This document shows, one piece after another, positions 1 to 8,679 of a stretch of DNA of 64,000 nt (within the stretch, counting starts at the first letter, position 1; every line of letters starts with the position of its first letter). Under the pieces are notes generated by a model, which was given only the letters and a program-made list of their open reading frames with translations, was not told the DNA's origin and searched no databases. This DNA is from Bog-105 sp965277435 (lineage in GTDB: Bacteria > Acidobacteriota > Terriglobia > Bryobacterales > Bryobacteraceae), in assembly GCA_965277435.1 (NCBI GenBank), contig OZ255821.1:2356001-2420000 (forward strand). Direction: 5' to 3'. Both the position numbers and the translations under genes were made by a program.

Positions 1-1176
1 TACCTCGCCTACGTCACTGCCTATCTGAAGGCCCACTATTCGGTCGAATTCATGTCCGCCCTGCTCACCTCCGAGTCGGGCAATATGGAGAAGACCGTCA
101 AGTACATCAACGAGTGCCGCGAGATGCAGATCCCGGTGCTGCCGCCCGACGTCAACCAGAGCGATCTCAATTTCACGCCCGCTGGTGACTCTATCCGCTT
201 CGGACTGGGGGCAGTCAAGAATGTTGGACAAGGCGCGGTTGAAGCCATCGTAGCGGCGCGCACAGAAGGCGGCGTCTTCACCTCCATTTACGATTTCTGC
301 GAACGGGTCAACCTCGCCGCCATCAATCGCCGCGTCATCGAAAGTCTCGTCCGCGCCGGCGCTCTCGATCTGCTCGGCGGCAATCGCGCCCAGTTGACTG
401 AAGCCCTTGACCGTGCGCTTGAAACCGGTCTGCGTGTCTCGCGTGACCGAGCGCGCGGACAGCACGGCCTCTTCGGCGGTCCCGACGAATCGCACGCCGA
501 AGAGCATCCTCTCGCCAAACTGCCCGATTGGACCATGGAACAAAAGCTCGCGGGCGAAAAAGACGTTCTCGGCATATACGTCTCCGGCCATCCGCTCGAT
601 CGCTGGAGCGAAAAAGTCGTCGATCTCGCCACTCACTTTACTGATAAGCTCGAAGATCTTGAAAAAGGTGTCGAAGTCAAACTGTGCGGAATTCTCACGG
701 GCGTTATTCGCAAAACCAATCGCGACGGCAAGTACTGGGCGGCTATGAAGATTGACGATCGCCGCGGTACCGCCGACGCCATGGTGTTCGCCAATCGCTA
801 CGAAGAACTGCTGGCCACCATTCAGGAAGATGCCGCGGTGCTGGTGCGCGCTTTCGTCTTGCCGGAAGAGGGCGGCCCGCCGAAACTCTCCATTCAGGAA
901 ATGGTCAAGTTAGAGGATGCCCGCGTCGACCTGCCTTCGCTAATATCTATCCGCATGTGGCTCAAAGATGAAACCTCCACCGAAAAGGTGAACGCTCTTA
1001 ATGACCTTTTCGCCCGTAAACAGGGCGCAACCGATGTGCGCCTCCGCCTTGAAAAGCCGCGCGACTTCTCCATCGTGCTCGACTTACGCAATCGCAAAGT
1101 GCGCCCCGATCGCGAATTTCGGGCAGAACTCGAGAGAATCTGCGGACCGGAAGCAATGGAAATTCTGGCAAGCTGA
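1..1176 (+). CDS. dnaE: DNA polymerase III subunit alpha (3' part)
   Basis: C-terminal part of the replicative polymerase subunit DnaE; the reading frame is open from the first base, so the 5' part lies outside the window. The opening residues YLAYVTAYLKAHYSVEFM match the conserved end of the polymerase palm/fingers region of DnaE. Next comes the helix-hairpin-helix region (INRRVIESLVRAGALD), and then an OB-fold nucleic-acid-binding domain around VKLCGILTGVIRKTNRDGKY. It acts in the cytoplasm at the replication fork. The stop is three bases before the accA start, so the two genes are probably co-transcribed. Identification is by family motifs and is secure. Confidence 0.96.
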   Translation, partial: YLAYVTAYLKAHYSVEFMSALLTSESGNMEKTVKYINECREMQIPVLPPDVNQSDLNFTPAGDSIRFGLGAVKNVGQGAVEAIVAARTEGGVFTSIYDFCERVNLAAINRRVIESLVRAGALDLLGGNRAQLTEALDRALETGLRVSRDRARGQHGLFGGPDESHAEEHPLAKLPDWTMEQKLAGEKDVLGIYVSGHPLDRWSEKVVDLATHFTDKLEDLEKGVEVKLCGILTGVIRKTNRDGKYWAAMKIDDRRGTADAMVFANRYEELLATIQEDAAVLVRAFVLPEEGGPPKLSIQEMVKLEDARVDLPSLISIRMWLKDETSTEKVNALNDLFARKQGATDVRLRLEKPRDFSIVLDLRNRKVRPDREFRAELERICGPEAMEILAS

Positions 1177-1179
1177 GCC

Positions 1180-2061
1180 ATGGCCGAAAACGAAATAGAA
1201 CCGCCGCCGCCATTGCCTGATATGGAAGAGGTGTCGAAGCCGCCGCAAGCTACCAACCCGAGCTGGCAGCGGGTTCAGCTGGCTCGCCATCCCAAGCGTC
1301 CTCACTCGCGCGACTACATTCAAGGGCTCACCACCGGCTTTGAAGAGTTGCACGGCGACCGGCTTTTTGGCGACGACCCTTCTATCCTGGCCGGCATGGC
1401 GTTTTTCGACGGCAAGCCCATCATGATTGTCGGCCAGCAAAAAGGCCGCGACACGAAAGAAAAACTCCTGCGGAATTTCGGCATGCCGAAGCCTGAAGGC
1501 TATCGCAAAGCTCTGCGCGTGATGCAACTCGCCGCCAAATTCAAACGCCCCATTATTACTTTCGTCGATACCCCCGGGGCCTATCCTGGCATCGACGCCG
1601 AAGAGCGCGGACAAGCCGAAGCCATTGCCTACAATCTGCGTGAGATGTCCCGCCTGGCCACCCCCGTTATCACTGTCGTCATCGGCGAGGGCGGCAGCGG
1701 CGGCGCTCTTGGGCTCGGCGTGGCCAATCGCGTCTACATGCTCGAAAACGCTTATTACAGCGTGATCTCTCCGGAAAGCTGTGCCGCCATTATTTACCGC
1801 GATTCCGGTAAAGCTCCCGAAGCCGCCGCCGCGCTTTGCATGACCGCGAACGACCTGCTCAAGATGCAGCTTATCGATGGCATCGTACCCGAAGCTGGAG
1901 GCGGCGCGCATCTCGAGCCTGAGGCCGCCATCGCCGCTGTCGGCAAAACCCTCACGGCAGCGCTCAGCGAGTTAGCCGGCCTGTCCACAGAGGAGCTACT
2001 CAACCAGCGCTACGAAAAATTTCGCGCTATGGGCAATTTCTTCGAAGAGGTTCTGGTCTGA
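1180..2061 (+). CDS. accA: acetyl-CoA carboxylase carboxyltransferase subunit alpha
   Basis: Alpha subunit of the carboxyltransferase that, with AccD, moves the carboxyl group from biotin-carboxylase carrier protein to acetyl-CoA in the first step of fatty-acid synthesis. The crotonase-type core is clear: the segment around FVDTPGAYPGIDAEERGQ and the glycine-rich oxyanion loop GEGGSGGALGLGVANR. At 293 residues it is shorter than the usual roughly 315, because the N-terminus is a proline-rich stretch (EPPPPLPDMEE) instead of the common helical leader. The ATG at 1180 directly follows the dnaE stop. A dnaE-accA arrangement suggests a shared transcript. Confidence 0.95.
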   Translation: MAENEIEPPPPLPDMEEVSKPPQATNPSWQRVQLARHPKRPHSRDYIQGLTTGFEELHGDRLFGDDPSILAGMAFFDGKPIMIVGQQKGRDTKEKLLRNFGMPKPEGYRKALRVMQLAAKFKRPIITFVDTPGAYPGIDAEERGQAEAIAYNLREMSRLATPVITVVIGEGGSGGALGLGVANRVYMLENAYYSVISPESCAAIIYRDSGKAPEAAAALCMTANDLLKMQLIDGIVPEAGGGAHLEPEAAIAAVGKTLTAALSELAGLSTEELLNQRYEKFRAMGNFFEEVLV

Positions 2062-2099
2062 AACTCGGCTTTCTGGTCGTAGTCTTTGTCGTCGGTTTT

Positions 2100-2336
2100 T
2101 TGGCGCTCATCGCGTATTCAACACTCAATGGTCCTCGCTATAGAGTTCATGTTTGCATGACTTTCAATGGCAATTCGGCCTGCAAAACGGTTTCCGCTAA
2201 AAGCGAGCAGGGCGCTCTTCGTTCCGCTGCCGAGAATGCCTGCGCCGATATCGCCTCCGGCGTTACCGATTCGATCAAATGCGAAAAAGCAGATCCACAG
2301 AGTGTCGAATGGCTGCAACGTCCTACCGTCAAGTGA
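2100..2336 (+). CDS. small membrane-anchored hypothetical protein
   Basis: Unrecognised small protein. The frame is open back to a CTG at 2058 that overlaps the accA stop (CTGA). From there it would start KLGFLVVVFVVGFLALIAY, a textbook single membrane helix or signal anchor, followed by a short extracytoplasmic part with three cysteines (VCMTFNG, SACKT, ENACADI). The only conventional start in the frame is TTG at 2100, which would cut the helix, so the CTG or a sequencing/annotation issue at the start deserves attention. The spacing suggests it is the last gene of the dnaE-accA unit. Function unknown. Confidence 0.55.
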   Translation: MALIAYSTLNGPRYRVHVCMTFNGNSACKTVSAKSEQGALRSAAENACADIASGVTDSIKCEKADPQSVEWLQRPTVK

Positions 2337-3245
2337 CTCTGTTTTTACCGAGTTATTACCGTTTTACTACCGTGCAACGGCCATTTTTGGCCCTAAAAAG
2401 CCGTTTCCCAGGGTATTTTGGGGCAGTTTAGCGGCCAAAATCGGACAAAATTCCTGCAACCAGGACAGCCAGCGTGAGCGCAAGTCTGGAAATTGGGGAA
2501 CGAAGCCATTTTTCTGTTCGCTCGGTTTGTGTCTGGGCGTCGTCGTCGCGTTGCGTTTTTGAGGAACGAAGCCAGCTTGCATGAGCAAGAAAGTCCGGGT
2601 TCGCCTCCCAAGTTTGGAAATTTGAGGAACGAAGCCACCTTATTGTTCGCCCAGGAGAGGCGGTTGGCGGGTTCCGTTTTTTAAGGAACGAAGCCATCAG
2701 GTCTCGAAAGCATTTGGAGACCGGCGAGCGTTTTCCGGTTAGTTTTTTGGGTGCAGACATGGTGATCATCTGCGCGCACGGTAGCAGCGCTGGCGGACGG
2801 GTATAAGTTGACTAAGACGTAAGTGTCTGCGGATAGGGAAGAAAATAAATTTTCGCAGTCGGAACAACAGCTTGGGAGGGTTCCGCCTCGCCCGGTCGCG
2901 GCTGAAGCCTTTTGTGAACGAGACCGTCAGATTGGGTGACGTCAACATCGAGGTTTTTACAGGTGGCAATCGCGGTTATTCCGCATTTTGGACGCGACAG
3001 CGGGAAGGACTTTGATTCTTTCGCCAAGGCCATGTCGGAAGCGGGATTTCTCGCGCTTCGGCCTCGCTTCCAGACAGCCAGAACATCTGCTTTGCGAAGA
3101 TGGTCAAGCAGTCGCTGCAGCTCAGATCGATTCCAGCGTCCCCGGTGACTTTCTCGCGAAAGAGTCGCTCGCAGCAGCCTGCTTCAGAGCGATGGCCTTT
3201 GCTGTCTGGCTTGATCGTTGGTCGAAGCGGGTGCGTAAACGCTGG
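2337..3245. other. gene-poor region between accA unit and transposable unit
   Basis: About 0.9 kb with no convincing gene. The longest open frames (for example 2988-3245 on the plus strand) have no recognisable domain and a composition typical of chance frames. The first half carries the GGAACGAAGCCA repeats described separately. I see no terminator with a T-run after the small gene at 2336. Confidence 0.5.
2497..2696 (+). repeat. four direct copies of GGAACGAAGCCA
   Basis: The 12-mer GGAACGAAGCCA occurs at 2497-2508, 2563-2574, 2626-2637 and 2685-2696, so the starts are 66, 63 and 59 bases apart. Two of the four copies are preceded by TTTGAG and one by TTTTAA. Sequence between copies differs, so this is not a simple tandem duplication. 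The leading TTTTGAGGAAC is also the head of the 102-bp repeat at 15563, which hints at a common family. Confidence 0.75.
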
Positions 3246-3263
3246 ATGCTGTTGAAAAACTCT
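3246..3263 (+). repeat. left terminal inverted repeat
   Basis: ATGCTGTTGAAAAACTCT, the exact reverse complement of 6080-6097. It is oriented as a left end, with the CTGTTGAAAAA outer part pointing away from the transposase. Confidence 0.7.
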
Positions 3264-3380
3264 GCCCAAAATCGTAGTTGGCCCGTCAAAACCTGGCGCT
3301 ATCCGCAAATGTCTTGCAGATTCGTAAAGATCGTTGCCCAGTACGCGCAGGATTTATGGCTTGGATGTTGTGATCTGCAT

Positions 3381-3701
3381 TTAAGATGGTCTTGCATTCC
3401 TCACCGCTTCGTGTAAGCCCAACAAAATGGGTTGTCCTTCGCGGCGGGAAGCGGGGGAGAGCCGGAGTCGCAATACGATTCGTCCAGCCACAGCGTAGAT
3501 TGCCACCACCAAACCTTCACCAAACAGTTCTGGGATAGCACCGATTTCTGGTGCGGACGGACGATGATCTCGCCCGGCCCGCCACTGCTGGTCTGGCAAA
3601 GGAGACGCCACTGAACCGCCATAGATGTGCGTCAAACCAGCAAAGGCAATAGCCGTAAGCGAGAGTAGGGCAATCCGTGATAACACCCGAATAAATTTCA
3701 T
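3381..3701 (-). CDS. small hydrophobic protein after the cytochrome-like gene
   Basis: About 106 residues starting MKFIRVLSRIALLSLTAIAF, a membrane helix or uncleaved signal, followed by a soluble stretch and a second hydrophobic patch (EGLVVAIYAVAGRIVLRL). Its ATG overlaps the stop of the upstream gene as ATGA (3698-3701), a strong sign of translational coupling. I do not recognise the family; the coupling suggests a partner of the b-type cytochrome-like protein. It lies inside the inverted repeats of the candidate transposable unit. Confidence 0.5.
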   Translation of the reverse strand: MKFIRVLSRIALLSLTAIAFAGLTHIYGGSVASPLPDQQWRAGRDHRPSAPEIGAIPELFGEGLVVAIYAVAGRIVLRLRLSPASRREGQPILLGLHEAVRNARPS

Positions 3702-4255
3702 CGTGCGCCTTCCAGAAAGCGGCGGAAGAGCCTCTGTCCGGCCGCGATTACCCATTCCCAATTGATTGCGAGATGAAATCCCACCAGCATGAGTACGGCC
3801 GCCGAGAACTGATTGTGAAGATTATCCCATCGCCAGTTCATGTCCGCTGCGGCTCTTGTGCCTGTCAACGACGGAATCGCCTTCTGTGATATTAAAACGC
3901 CGGAGAAGATCACCGCGATCACGGCGGCGAAAAGACTGAGGTTGAGAAGGTAGTTAATGCGCGCGCGAATGGATTGCAAGCTGAAGAAGCGGCGACTTTG
4001 CGAGGCAATCCAACTCCAGGCAAGCAGCAGATGAGCGAGAACCATACCCACCATCGCGAGTCCGAGCCACTCATGGAGAACAAGTCCGGTAAAGCGAACG
4101 GTCTGCAACGCGCAGATCGAGACCAGCAGTGTTACATCCAGCCAAAACGTAATCTTCAATCGCCATTGTGCTGAGCTCGTTGACTCGCGCGTTGATGCTA
4201 CGATTCGAGTGCCCATCCTGTTATCCACAGATCGCGGCGCTACCGCCAGTCTCAT
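3698..4255 (-). CDS. DUF4405-like membrane cytochrome b protein
   Basis: About 185 residues with four predicted membrane helices (around TFWLDVTLLVSICALQ, WLGLAMVGMVLAHLLLAW, LLNLSLFAAVIAVIFSGVLI and FSAAVLMLVGFHLAINW). Histidines lie in or near the helices (LHEWLG, AHLLLAW, LHNQFS, GFHLAI), as in DUF4405/cytochrome b561-like haem-binding proteins. The role would be transmembrane electron transfer; the partner is unknown. The start may be the ATG at 4255 or an internal ATG near 4216, since no strong ribosome site is visible. It is coupled to the next gene by an ATGA overlap. Family assignment is from pattern and is moderately sure. Confidence 0.6.
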   Translation of the reverse strand: MRLAVAPRSVDNRMGTRIVASTRESTSSAQWRLKITFWLDVTLLVSICALQTVRFTGLVLHEWLGLAMVGMVLAHLLLAWSWIASQSRRFFSLQSIRARINYLLNLSLFAAVIAVIFSGVLISQKAIPSLTGTRAAADMNWRWDNLHNQFSAAVLMLVGFHLAINWEWVIAAGQRLFRRFLEGAR

Positions 4256-4597
4256 TAGGCCATTCCTAGATTAGAGTTGGCCAAGTGTACTCCTATGTAG
4301 CATTCTATCCTTTTTCTGCACGGGTTGAAGACAAAGACGCTATTCGCTGAACCGCGATTGCACAACAGTCCGTAACACGAAGTGAATGGTCGTGCATTGG
4401 AGGTACTAGGGCTGGAAACAGCGATACCGCTAAATGAGTCCTCATTGGCGTACTGGCTCCAGCGTTCGGTCTGAAAATCCAGGAATACATTTCTTTCCCT
4501 GATTGTTTCGGGTGACCTTCGCACTATCGCGAACGTCTTTCTATTGAGCTCTTTGATATCGTTCCCGATCACATTTTGTGGAGGCGTGCTGGTCGTA
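4256..4597. other. gap between cytochrome-like gene and transposase
   Basis: No recognisable gene. A minus-strand open frame (4255-4572) is present but shows no domain. No inverted-repeat copy is found immediately upstream of the transposase, which is why the element's left end is sought at 3246. GGAGG at 4580-4584 is the likely ribosome site of the transposase. Confidence 0.4.
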
Positions 4598-6012
4598 ATG
4601 ATGGGTCAACAAACTCGTTCTGAATCGCTGTTTTACTACTTCCGGATGGAGGACCATATTCCGGAAGATCATTTGTTACGGCTCGTCGACCGGCACATTG
4701 ACTTCGCATTCGTGCGCGAGAGCCTGAAGGCGAGCTACAGTCACACGGGGCGGCCGTCGATCGATCCAGAGGTGCTGCTCCGAATCCTGTTGATTGGCTA
4801 CCTGTACGGAATTACCAGTGAGCGCCGCCTGGTCGAAGACGTTGGGATGCATCTTGCTTATCGCTGGTTCACTGGCCTCGGCTTCGATCAAGAGGTTCCG
4901 CATCACTCGACATTTTCTAAGAATCGGCACGGCCGCTTTCAAGAGTCGCCGCTCTTCCTTGAACTCTTCGAGCGAATCGTCCAGCAGTGCGTGGATGTCG
5001 GGCTTTTGAAAGGCATCGATCTCGCAGTGGATAGCACGCAGATCCGCGCTGATGCCAGTCCGGACCGGACGATCACTCGTGAACAGCTGCCGGAAGTCGC
5101 TAAAGTCAACCGTACCGTGCGCGAGTACGTGGAACAGGTCGAGCGCGAGAACATTGTTGTGGAGCCGGTGCAGATTTCTGATCCGGCTGAGTCCGAAGCC
5201 GAAGGTGAACCCGAACTGCGCCGCACGTATCGGAACTCGCCACCCATGAAGATTTCGATCACTGACCCAGAAGCAGCCCTGTCGAGCAAGCGAGGAGCTT
5301 CCGAATTCGCTTATTACGATAACTATCTGATCGACAACCGAAGCTGCATCATCGCGGGTGTCATGGCAACCCCAGCGCGCCTCAGCCAGGAGATTGTTGC
5401 CGCCCGACACATGTTGGAAAGAGCGAAAGAGCGCTTCGGGTTGCAACCCGTTAGCGTCACTGCTGACAAAAGCTATGGCACGGGCGAGTTTCTGTCCTGG
5501 CTGTCGAATCGGCAGATGACGCCGTACATACCCGTGTTGGACCGAAAGCAACAAACAAAGGGCTTCTACACGCAGCATGAGTTTACTCATGTCCCGGAAG
5601 AAAACGCCTATCGCTGCCCAGCAGGTCATTTGCTTCACTACATCGGGTTGAGTCGAGGTGCACAGGGCTTTACGTACAGCGCCAAGCCATCGCAATGCCA
5701 AAACTGTTCGCATAAGCCGGCGTGCACCCCGTCGTCGACTCGCCGTACGCTGAGAGTCAATTGGTATGAGGACGTGCGCGAGCACGTTCGAAAGCTCAGC
5801 CAAACACCGGAATTTGCGATTGCCCACCGCGCTCGAAACAAGATCGAGGCGTTATTCTCCGAATACGCAATCAGATCCGTCTCCGCAAGGTACGGCTGCG
5901 AGGTCTGCGGAACGCAAAAGAGCAATTCATCCTGGCGGCAACGGTTCAGAACCTCAAACGGCTAATAAGATACCTGAGCCAGCCGAAAGAACCGGCAGCA
6001 AGAATGGCCTGA
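4598..6012 (+). pseudogene. IS1182-type transposase, frameshifted
   Basis: DDE-type transposase that would cut and rejoin the element ends. The start MMGQQTRSESLFYYFRMEDH, the DUF772-like segment HTGRPSIDPEVLLRILLIGY and the DDE segment GIDLAVDSTQIRADAS are typical of IS1182. The open frame runs off at 5965, but homologous sequence (NQIRLRKVRLRGLRNAKEQF, then ATVQNLKRLIRYLSQP) continues in another frame to a TGA at 6010-6012. A single-base deletion near 5861 (in ...FSE|tacgcaatcag) explains this. The element therefore probably cannot move by itself unless frameshifting restores the tail. The right inverted repeat follows 67 bases later. Confidence 0.85.
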
Positions 6013-6079
6013 AAAGGTCATTCCTCGAAACGGTCAAAGCGCAAAGTCGAGATCGAGCCAATCCGATCACTCCCTAAAG

Positions 6080-6097
6080 AGAGTTTTTCAACAGCAT
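6080..6097 (+). repeat. right terminal inverted repeat
   Basis: AGAGTTTTTCAACAGCAT, perfect inverse of 3246-3263 and identical to 13396-13413. The identity with the 13396 copy extends five bases further (CGCTG). Confidence 0.75.
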
Positions 6098-6281
6098 CGC
6101 TGGTTTAGGCATGCGTGCAATCCGACAGTAGCCGTGGTACTCCATCAGCTCCGGCACGGGCCGGTCTAACCGGCTTTCTGGTATCAGATAGCGAATGGTT
6201 TCAACACCGGAACAGCCTACAGTTGATAAACAGTGGTTCTGGTTTTCGCCGCCCAAGCCGCAGCTTTATCGATTGAGGTAA

Positions 6282-6857
6282 TCAAAAGCTGCATAAGAGA
6301 AAGTCTCTTGCGCTTGCCAACACCTTTTCTTGCGCCTCGCGATCAGGCAGTATGCGCGCAATTTCAACGGCTCCGATCATGGTTGAAAAGATGACAAAGA
6401 AAGCGCGATCTTTGTCGGCAGCACGGCGGCCCGGCATGTACCGCACCATGCGATTCTTGTAGTTCAGGAGCTCGGCAAATATCAGACGCTGCATCCCCTT
6501 GCCGGCGCGCGCCAACTCGGGAGCGAGAGCCGGCAGCGGGCAACCGCGCTCGATGTGATCGCAATATTCCGGGCTCAGGTAGGTTTTCACAATCGCCTTC
6601 CACGGCGCCTCAGGGTGCGACTGTTCCGCAACGCCAGCCAGCGTCTCAATGATGTCGCGGAACGCCTCGCGCAACGACTCCAGGAGCAGCCCATTTTTGC
6701 TCGGGAAGTGCTTGTAAAAGCCGCCGTGCGTCAGACCAGTGTCGCGCATCACGGCGGCAACTGCTGCGCCGTTTAAACCTTCGGCGCGTACGCGGCGCGA
6801 GGCGTCCTTCACAATCTTCTGATGGACTTCGGCTTTATGTTCGGGTCCGTAACGCAT
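6282..6857 (-). CDS. TetR/AcrR family transcriptional regulator
   Basis: Ligand-responsive repressor of about 191 residues. The N-terminal helix-turn-helix is clear: KIVKDASRRVRAEGLNG, then TGLTHGGFYKHFPSK, the recognition helix with the typical GGFYKHF motif. The C-terminal half is the variable ligand-binding domain, with a CPLPALAPE-type segment common in this subgroup. The start MRYGPEHKAE at 6857 is preferred over an ATG 27 bases upstream because it leaves the usual short arm. It is divergent from the NmrA-like gene with a palindrome between them, so it probably represses that gene and itself. Confidence 0.85.
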   Translation of the reverse strand: MRYGPEHKAEVHQKIVKDASRRVRAEGLNGAAVAAVMRDTGLTHGGFYKHFPSKNGLLLESLREAFRDIIETLAGVAEQSHPEAPWKAIVKTYLSPEYCDHIERGCPLPALAPELARAGKGMQRLIFAELLNYKNRMVRYMPGRRAADKDRAFFVIFSTMIGAVEIARILPDREAQEKVLASARDFLLCSF

Positions 6858-6928
6858 AACACATTCTAGGATGTTCAAGATCATCCAATGAGGCAGCTCG
6901 TAACGGCGGGGTCTAAGAAATTCGAATC

Positions 6929-6954
6929 CATAGGATTATTATCATCATCCTATG
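6929..6954. promoter_or_regulatory. candidate TetR operator palindrome
   Basis: CATAGGAT-(10 nt)-ATCCTATG, a perfect 8-bp inverted repeat in the 116-bp gap between divergent genes, ending 19 bases before the NmrA-like start. Position and symmetry suit a TetR-dimer site; binding is inferred. Confidence 0.55.
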
Positions 6955-6973
6955 CGCAAAAGGAGAACTTCAC

Positions 6974-7900
6974 ATGTCCCACCCAATTCTGATTGCAGGC
7001 GCAGCCGGAGGTCAGCAGGGATCAACCGGACGCCTCGTCGCAGATCTTCTACTCGCGCAAGGCATTCCTGTTCGCGCTTTCGTCCATAAGCTCGATGCCC
7101 GGTCGGATGGCCTTCGCAAGCGAGGTGCGGAGATCGTCGAGGGTGATCTCCTCGACCCGGCTTCCGTCCAGGCGGCAATGAGAGAGGTGAAGCGCGCTTA
7201 CTTCACCTATCCAGTGGCCGATGGCCTGCTTGAGGCAGTCACGATCTTCGCTGCAGGCGCTCGCTATGCCGGCCTGGAATTGGTGGTGAACAACTCGCAA
7301 TTTCAGGGGACGCCCGACGATCCCGCATTTCGCGATCTTCAACACGCGCCATCCTTCCGAAATCTGCAGCACCGGCTAGCCGATCGTATCTTCGATTGGT
7401 CGCAGATCGCGGTGGTTCATCTTCAGACTCCTCCCTACTACGAAAATGTGAGGGCTCTTGTCGCCCGAAGCGTAACCGAGCAAAATACCGCATTCCTGCC
7501 ATGGGGCAATGGCGAAGCGGTCATTCCGCTCGCCGGTGCGGAAGACGTATCCCGGGTAGCCGCCACTCTTTTGGCCAACTCTGGCGTTCCGTCCCAAAAT
7601 GTGTTTCCCTTGTTGAACGAAACTCCCACAGTGCGGGAAATTGTCCAAACTCTCAGCAGAGCGATCGGACGCCAAGTTCGCTATGTACCGATCACTGACG
7701 AGCAATGGGCGGAGGCAGTCAAGGAGCGACTCACCCCTCACGCGCTCGATCACCTAAGCCATCTTTGGCAGTACTTCCGGGAGCATGGCGCAGGACATTA
7801 CCGGACTACTGACACAGTGTGTGTGGTAACCGGGCGCAGGCCACAAACTCTGGAGGAGTTCTTCCGAGCGAATGTCGATTCTTTCGGCTCCGCCGGTTAA
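6974..7900 (+). CDS. NmrA-like NAD(P)-binding oxidoreductase
   Basis: 308-residue atypical short-chain dehydrogenase of the NmrA/quinone-oxidoreductase (QOR2) type. The N-terminal Rossmann strand and nucleotide loop are MSHPILIAGAAGGQQGSTGR, followed by the acidic strand end EGDLLDPASVQAAM that is standard in the family. The C-terminal part (EDVSRVAATLLAN, then a YVPITDEQWAEAV segment) matches the substrate-binding lobe. AGGAG lies eight bases before the ATG. It is divergent from the TetR gene, a common arrangement in which a reactive compound induces its own reductase. Substrate unknown. Confidence 0.85.
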   Translation: MSHPILIAGAAGGQQGSTGRLVADLLLAQGIPVRAFVHKLDARSDGLRKRGAEIVEGDLLDPASVQAAMREVKRAYFTYPVADGLLEAVTIFAAGARYAGLELVVNNSQFQGTPDDPAFRDLQHAPSFRNLQHRLADRIFDWSQIAVVHLQTPPYYENVRALVARSVTEQNTAFLPWGNGEAVIPLAGAEDVSRVAATLLANSGVPSQNVFPLLNETPTVREIVQTLSRAIGRQVRYVPITDEQWAEAVKERLTPHALDHLSHLWQYFREHGAGHYRTTDTVCVVTGRRPQTLEEFFRANVDSFGSAG

Positions 7901-7979
7901 CCAAGTCGCTAGTTTCCGCTCACTTCAAAGAAGAGGCTATGCGATGACATATATCATTCCATCACAACGCGAGGTCACA

Positions 7980-8564
7980 ATGTCTTCAGAAACAATCTTT
8001 GGAATACAGCTCGTTCTAGGATATGTCGCGTGCCTGCTTTGGTTCGGCACGTACCTTCTACCTAAGCTGAGCTCGATGGACCGATTCGAAGCACACCGTT
8101 TCATCAGTACTGTACACAGCTTCCGCTTTTTCGGACTGGCCTTTATTATTCCGGGCGTCGTAGGCCCCAATTTGCCGGCCGGCTTCGCCACGTTCGCCGC
8201 CTACGGGGATTTCGCAACTGGAGTGCTAGCTCTTCTGGCGCTTCTCACCGCAAGGATTCGTCCGCTCTTTTGGTCTTTTGTCGTCGCCTTCAATCTAGTA
8301 GGAGTAGCGGACATTGCCTTCGATTATTACCACGCAATCGAGCTCGGCCTTCCAGCGCTCGCCGGGCAGTTGGGCGCAACCTACGCTATCCCGATCATCT
8401 ACGTGCCGATCCTGATGATCACGCACGCCCTCGCTTTCTATTTCTTGCTGCGCCGTCCACAGGACTCCCCACGGTTTTGCAACTGCAATTCGATTGTGCG
8501 ATGCTCAATCCCGGCTAACGACAGATCTGGGCACACGGAAGCCGGTCAGGAGATCGGTAGCTAA
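7980..8564 (+). CDS. multi-pass membrane protein, unknown
   Basis: About 194 residues with five or six hydrophobic helices (FGIQLVLGYVACLLWFGTYL, then SFRFFGLAFIIPGVVG, GVLALLALLTARI, FWSFVVAFNLVGVADIAFDY, and PIIYVPILMITHALAFYFLL). No catalytic motif recognised. GAGGT precedes the ATG at 7980; an upstream in-frame ATG at 7944 also has an AAGAGG site, so the start is open. It follows the NmrA-like gene on the same strand, 79 bases away, and may share the TetR-controlled transcript. Confidence 0.6.
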   Translation: MSSETIFGIQLVLGYVACLLWFGTYLLPKLSSMDRFEAHRFISTVHSFRFFGLAFIIPGVVGPNLPAGFATFAAYGDFATGVLALLALLTARIRPLFWSFVVAFNLVGVADIAFDYYHAIELGLPALAGQLGATYAIPIIYVPILMITHALAFYFLLRRPQDSPRFCNCNSIVRCSIPANDRSGHTEAGQEIGS

Positions 8565-8679
8565 AGACATTGCGACTACTCGTGACTGCTTGTCGTGGTT
8601 TAGCACCTTTATGACAGCGCTCTTAAGCGCAACTCCTAGGTCGCTGGCCGGTCTTCAAGGGGTTGGTGGAGATTGAGGG

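Larger units (their letters stand above)
3246..6097. mobile_element. candidate IS1182-type transposable unit with passenger genes
   Basis: Perfect 18-bp inverted repeats lie at 3246-3263 (ATGCTGTTGAAAAACTCT) and 6080-6097 (AGAGTTTTTCAACAGCAT). This CTGTTGAAAAA type of end is familiar from IS1182/IS5-like elements. Both are bordered on the outside by CGCTGG (3240-3245 and 6098-6103), which would fit a target-site duplication. Inside are a frameshifted IS1182-type transposase (plus strand) and two small genes on the minus strand that are not transposition genes. The roughly 2.85 kb span is longer than a simple IS1182 element. Alternatively the left end belongs to a different, deleted copy. A third, single end at 13396-13413 is also followed by CGCTG, which weakens the duplication reading. 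Confidence 0.5.

Noticed and set aside
2988..3416. 142-residue plus-strand frame spanning the left IS end
   Set aside because: It runs across the inverted repeat into the opposite-strand small gene and has no recognisable domain.
4676..5827. 383-residue minus-strand frame opposite the IS1182 transposase
   Set aside because: It mirrors the codon structure of the transposase gene, has no domain and no ribosome site.
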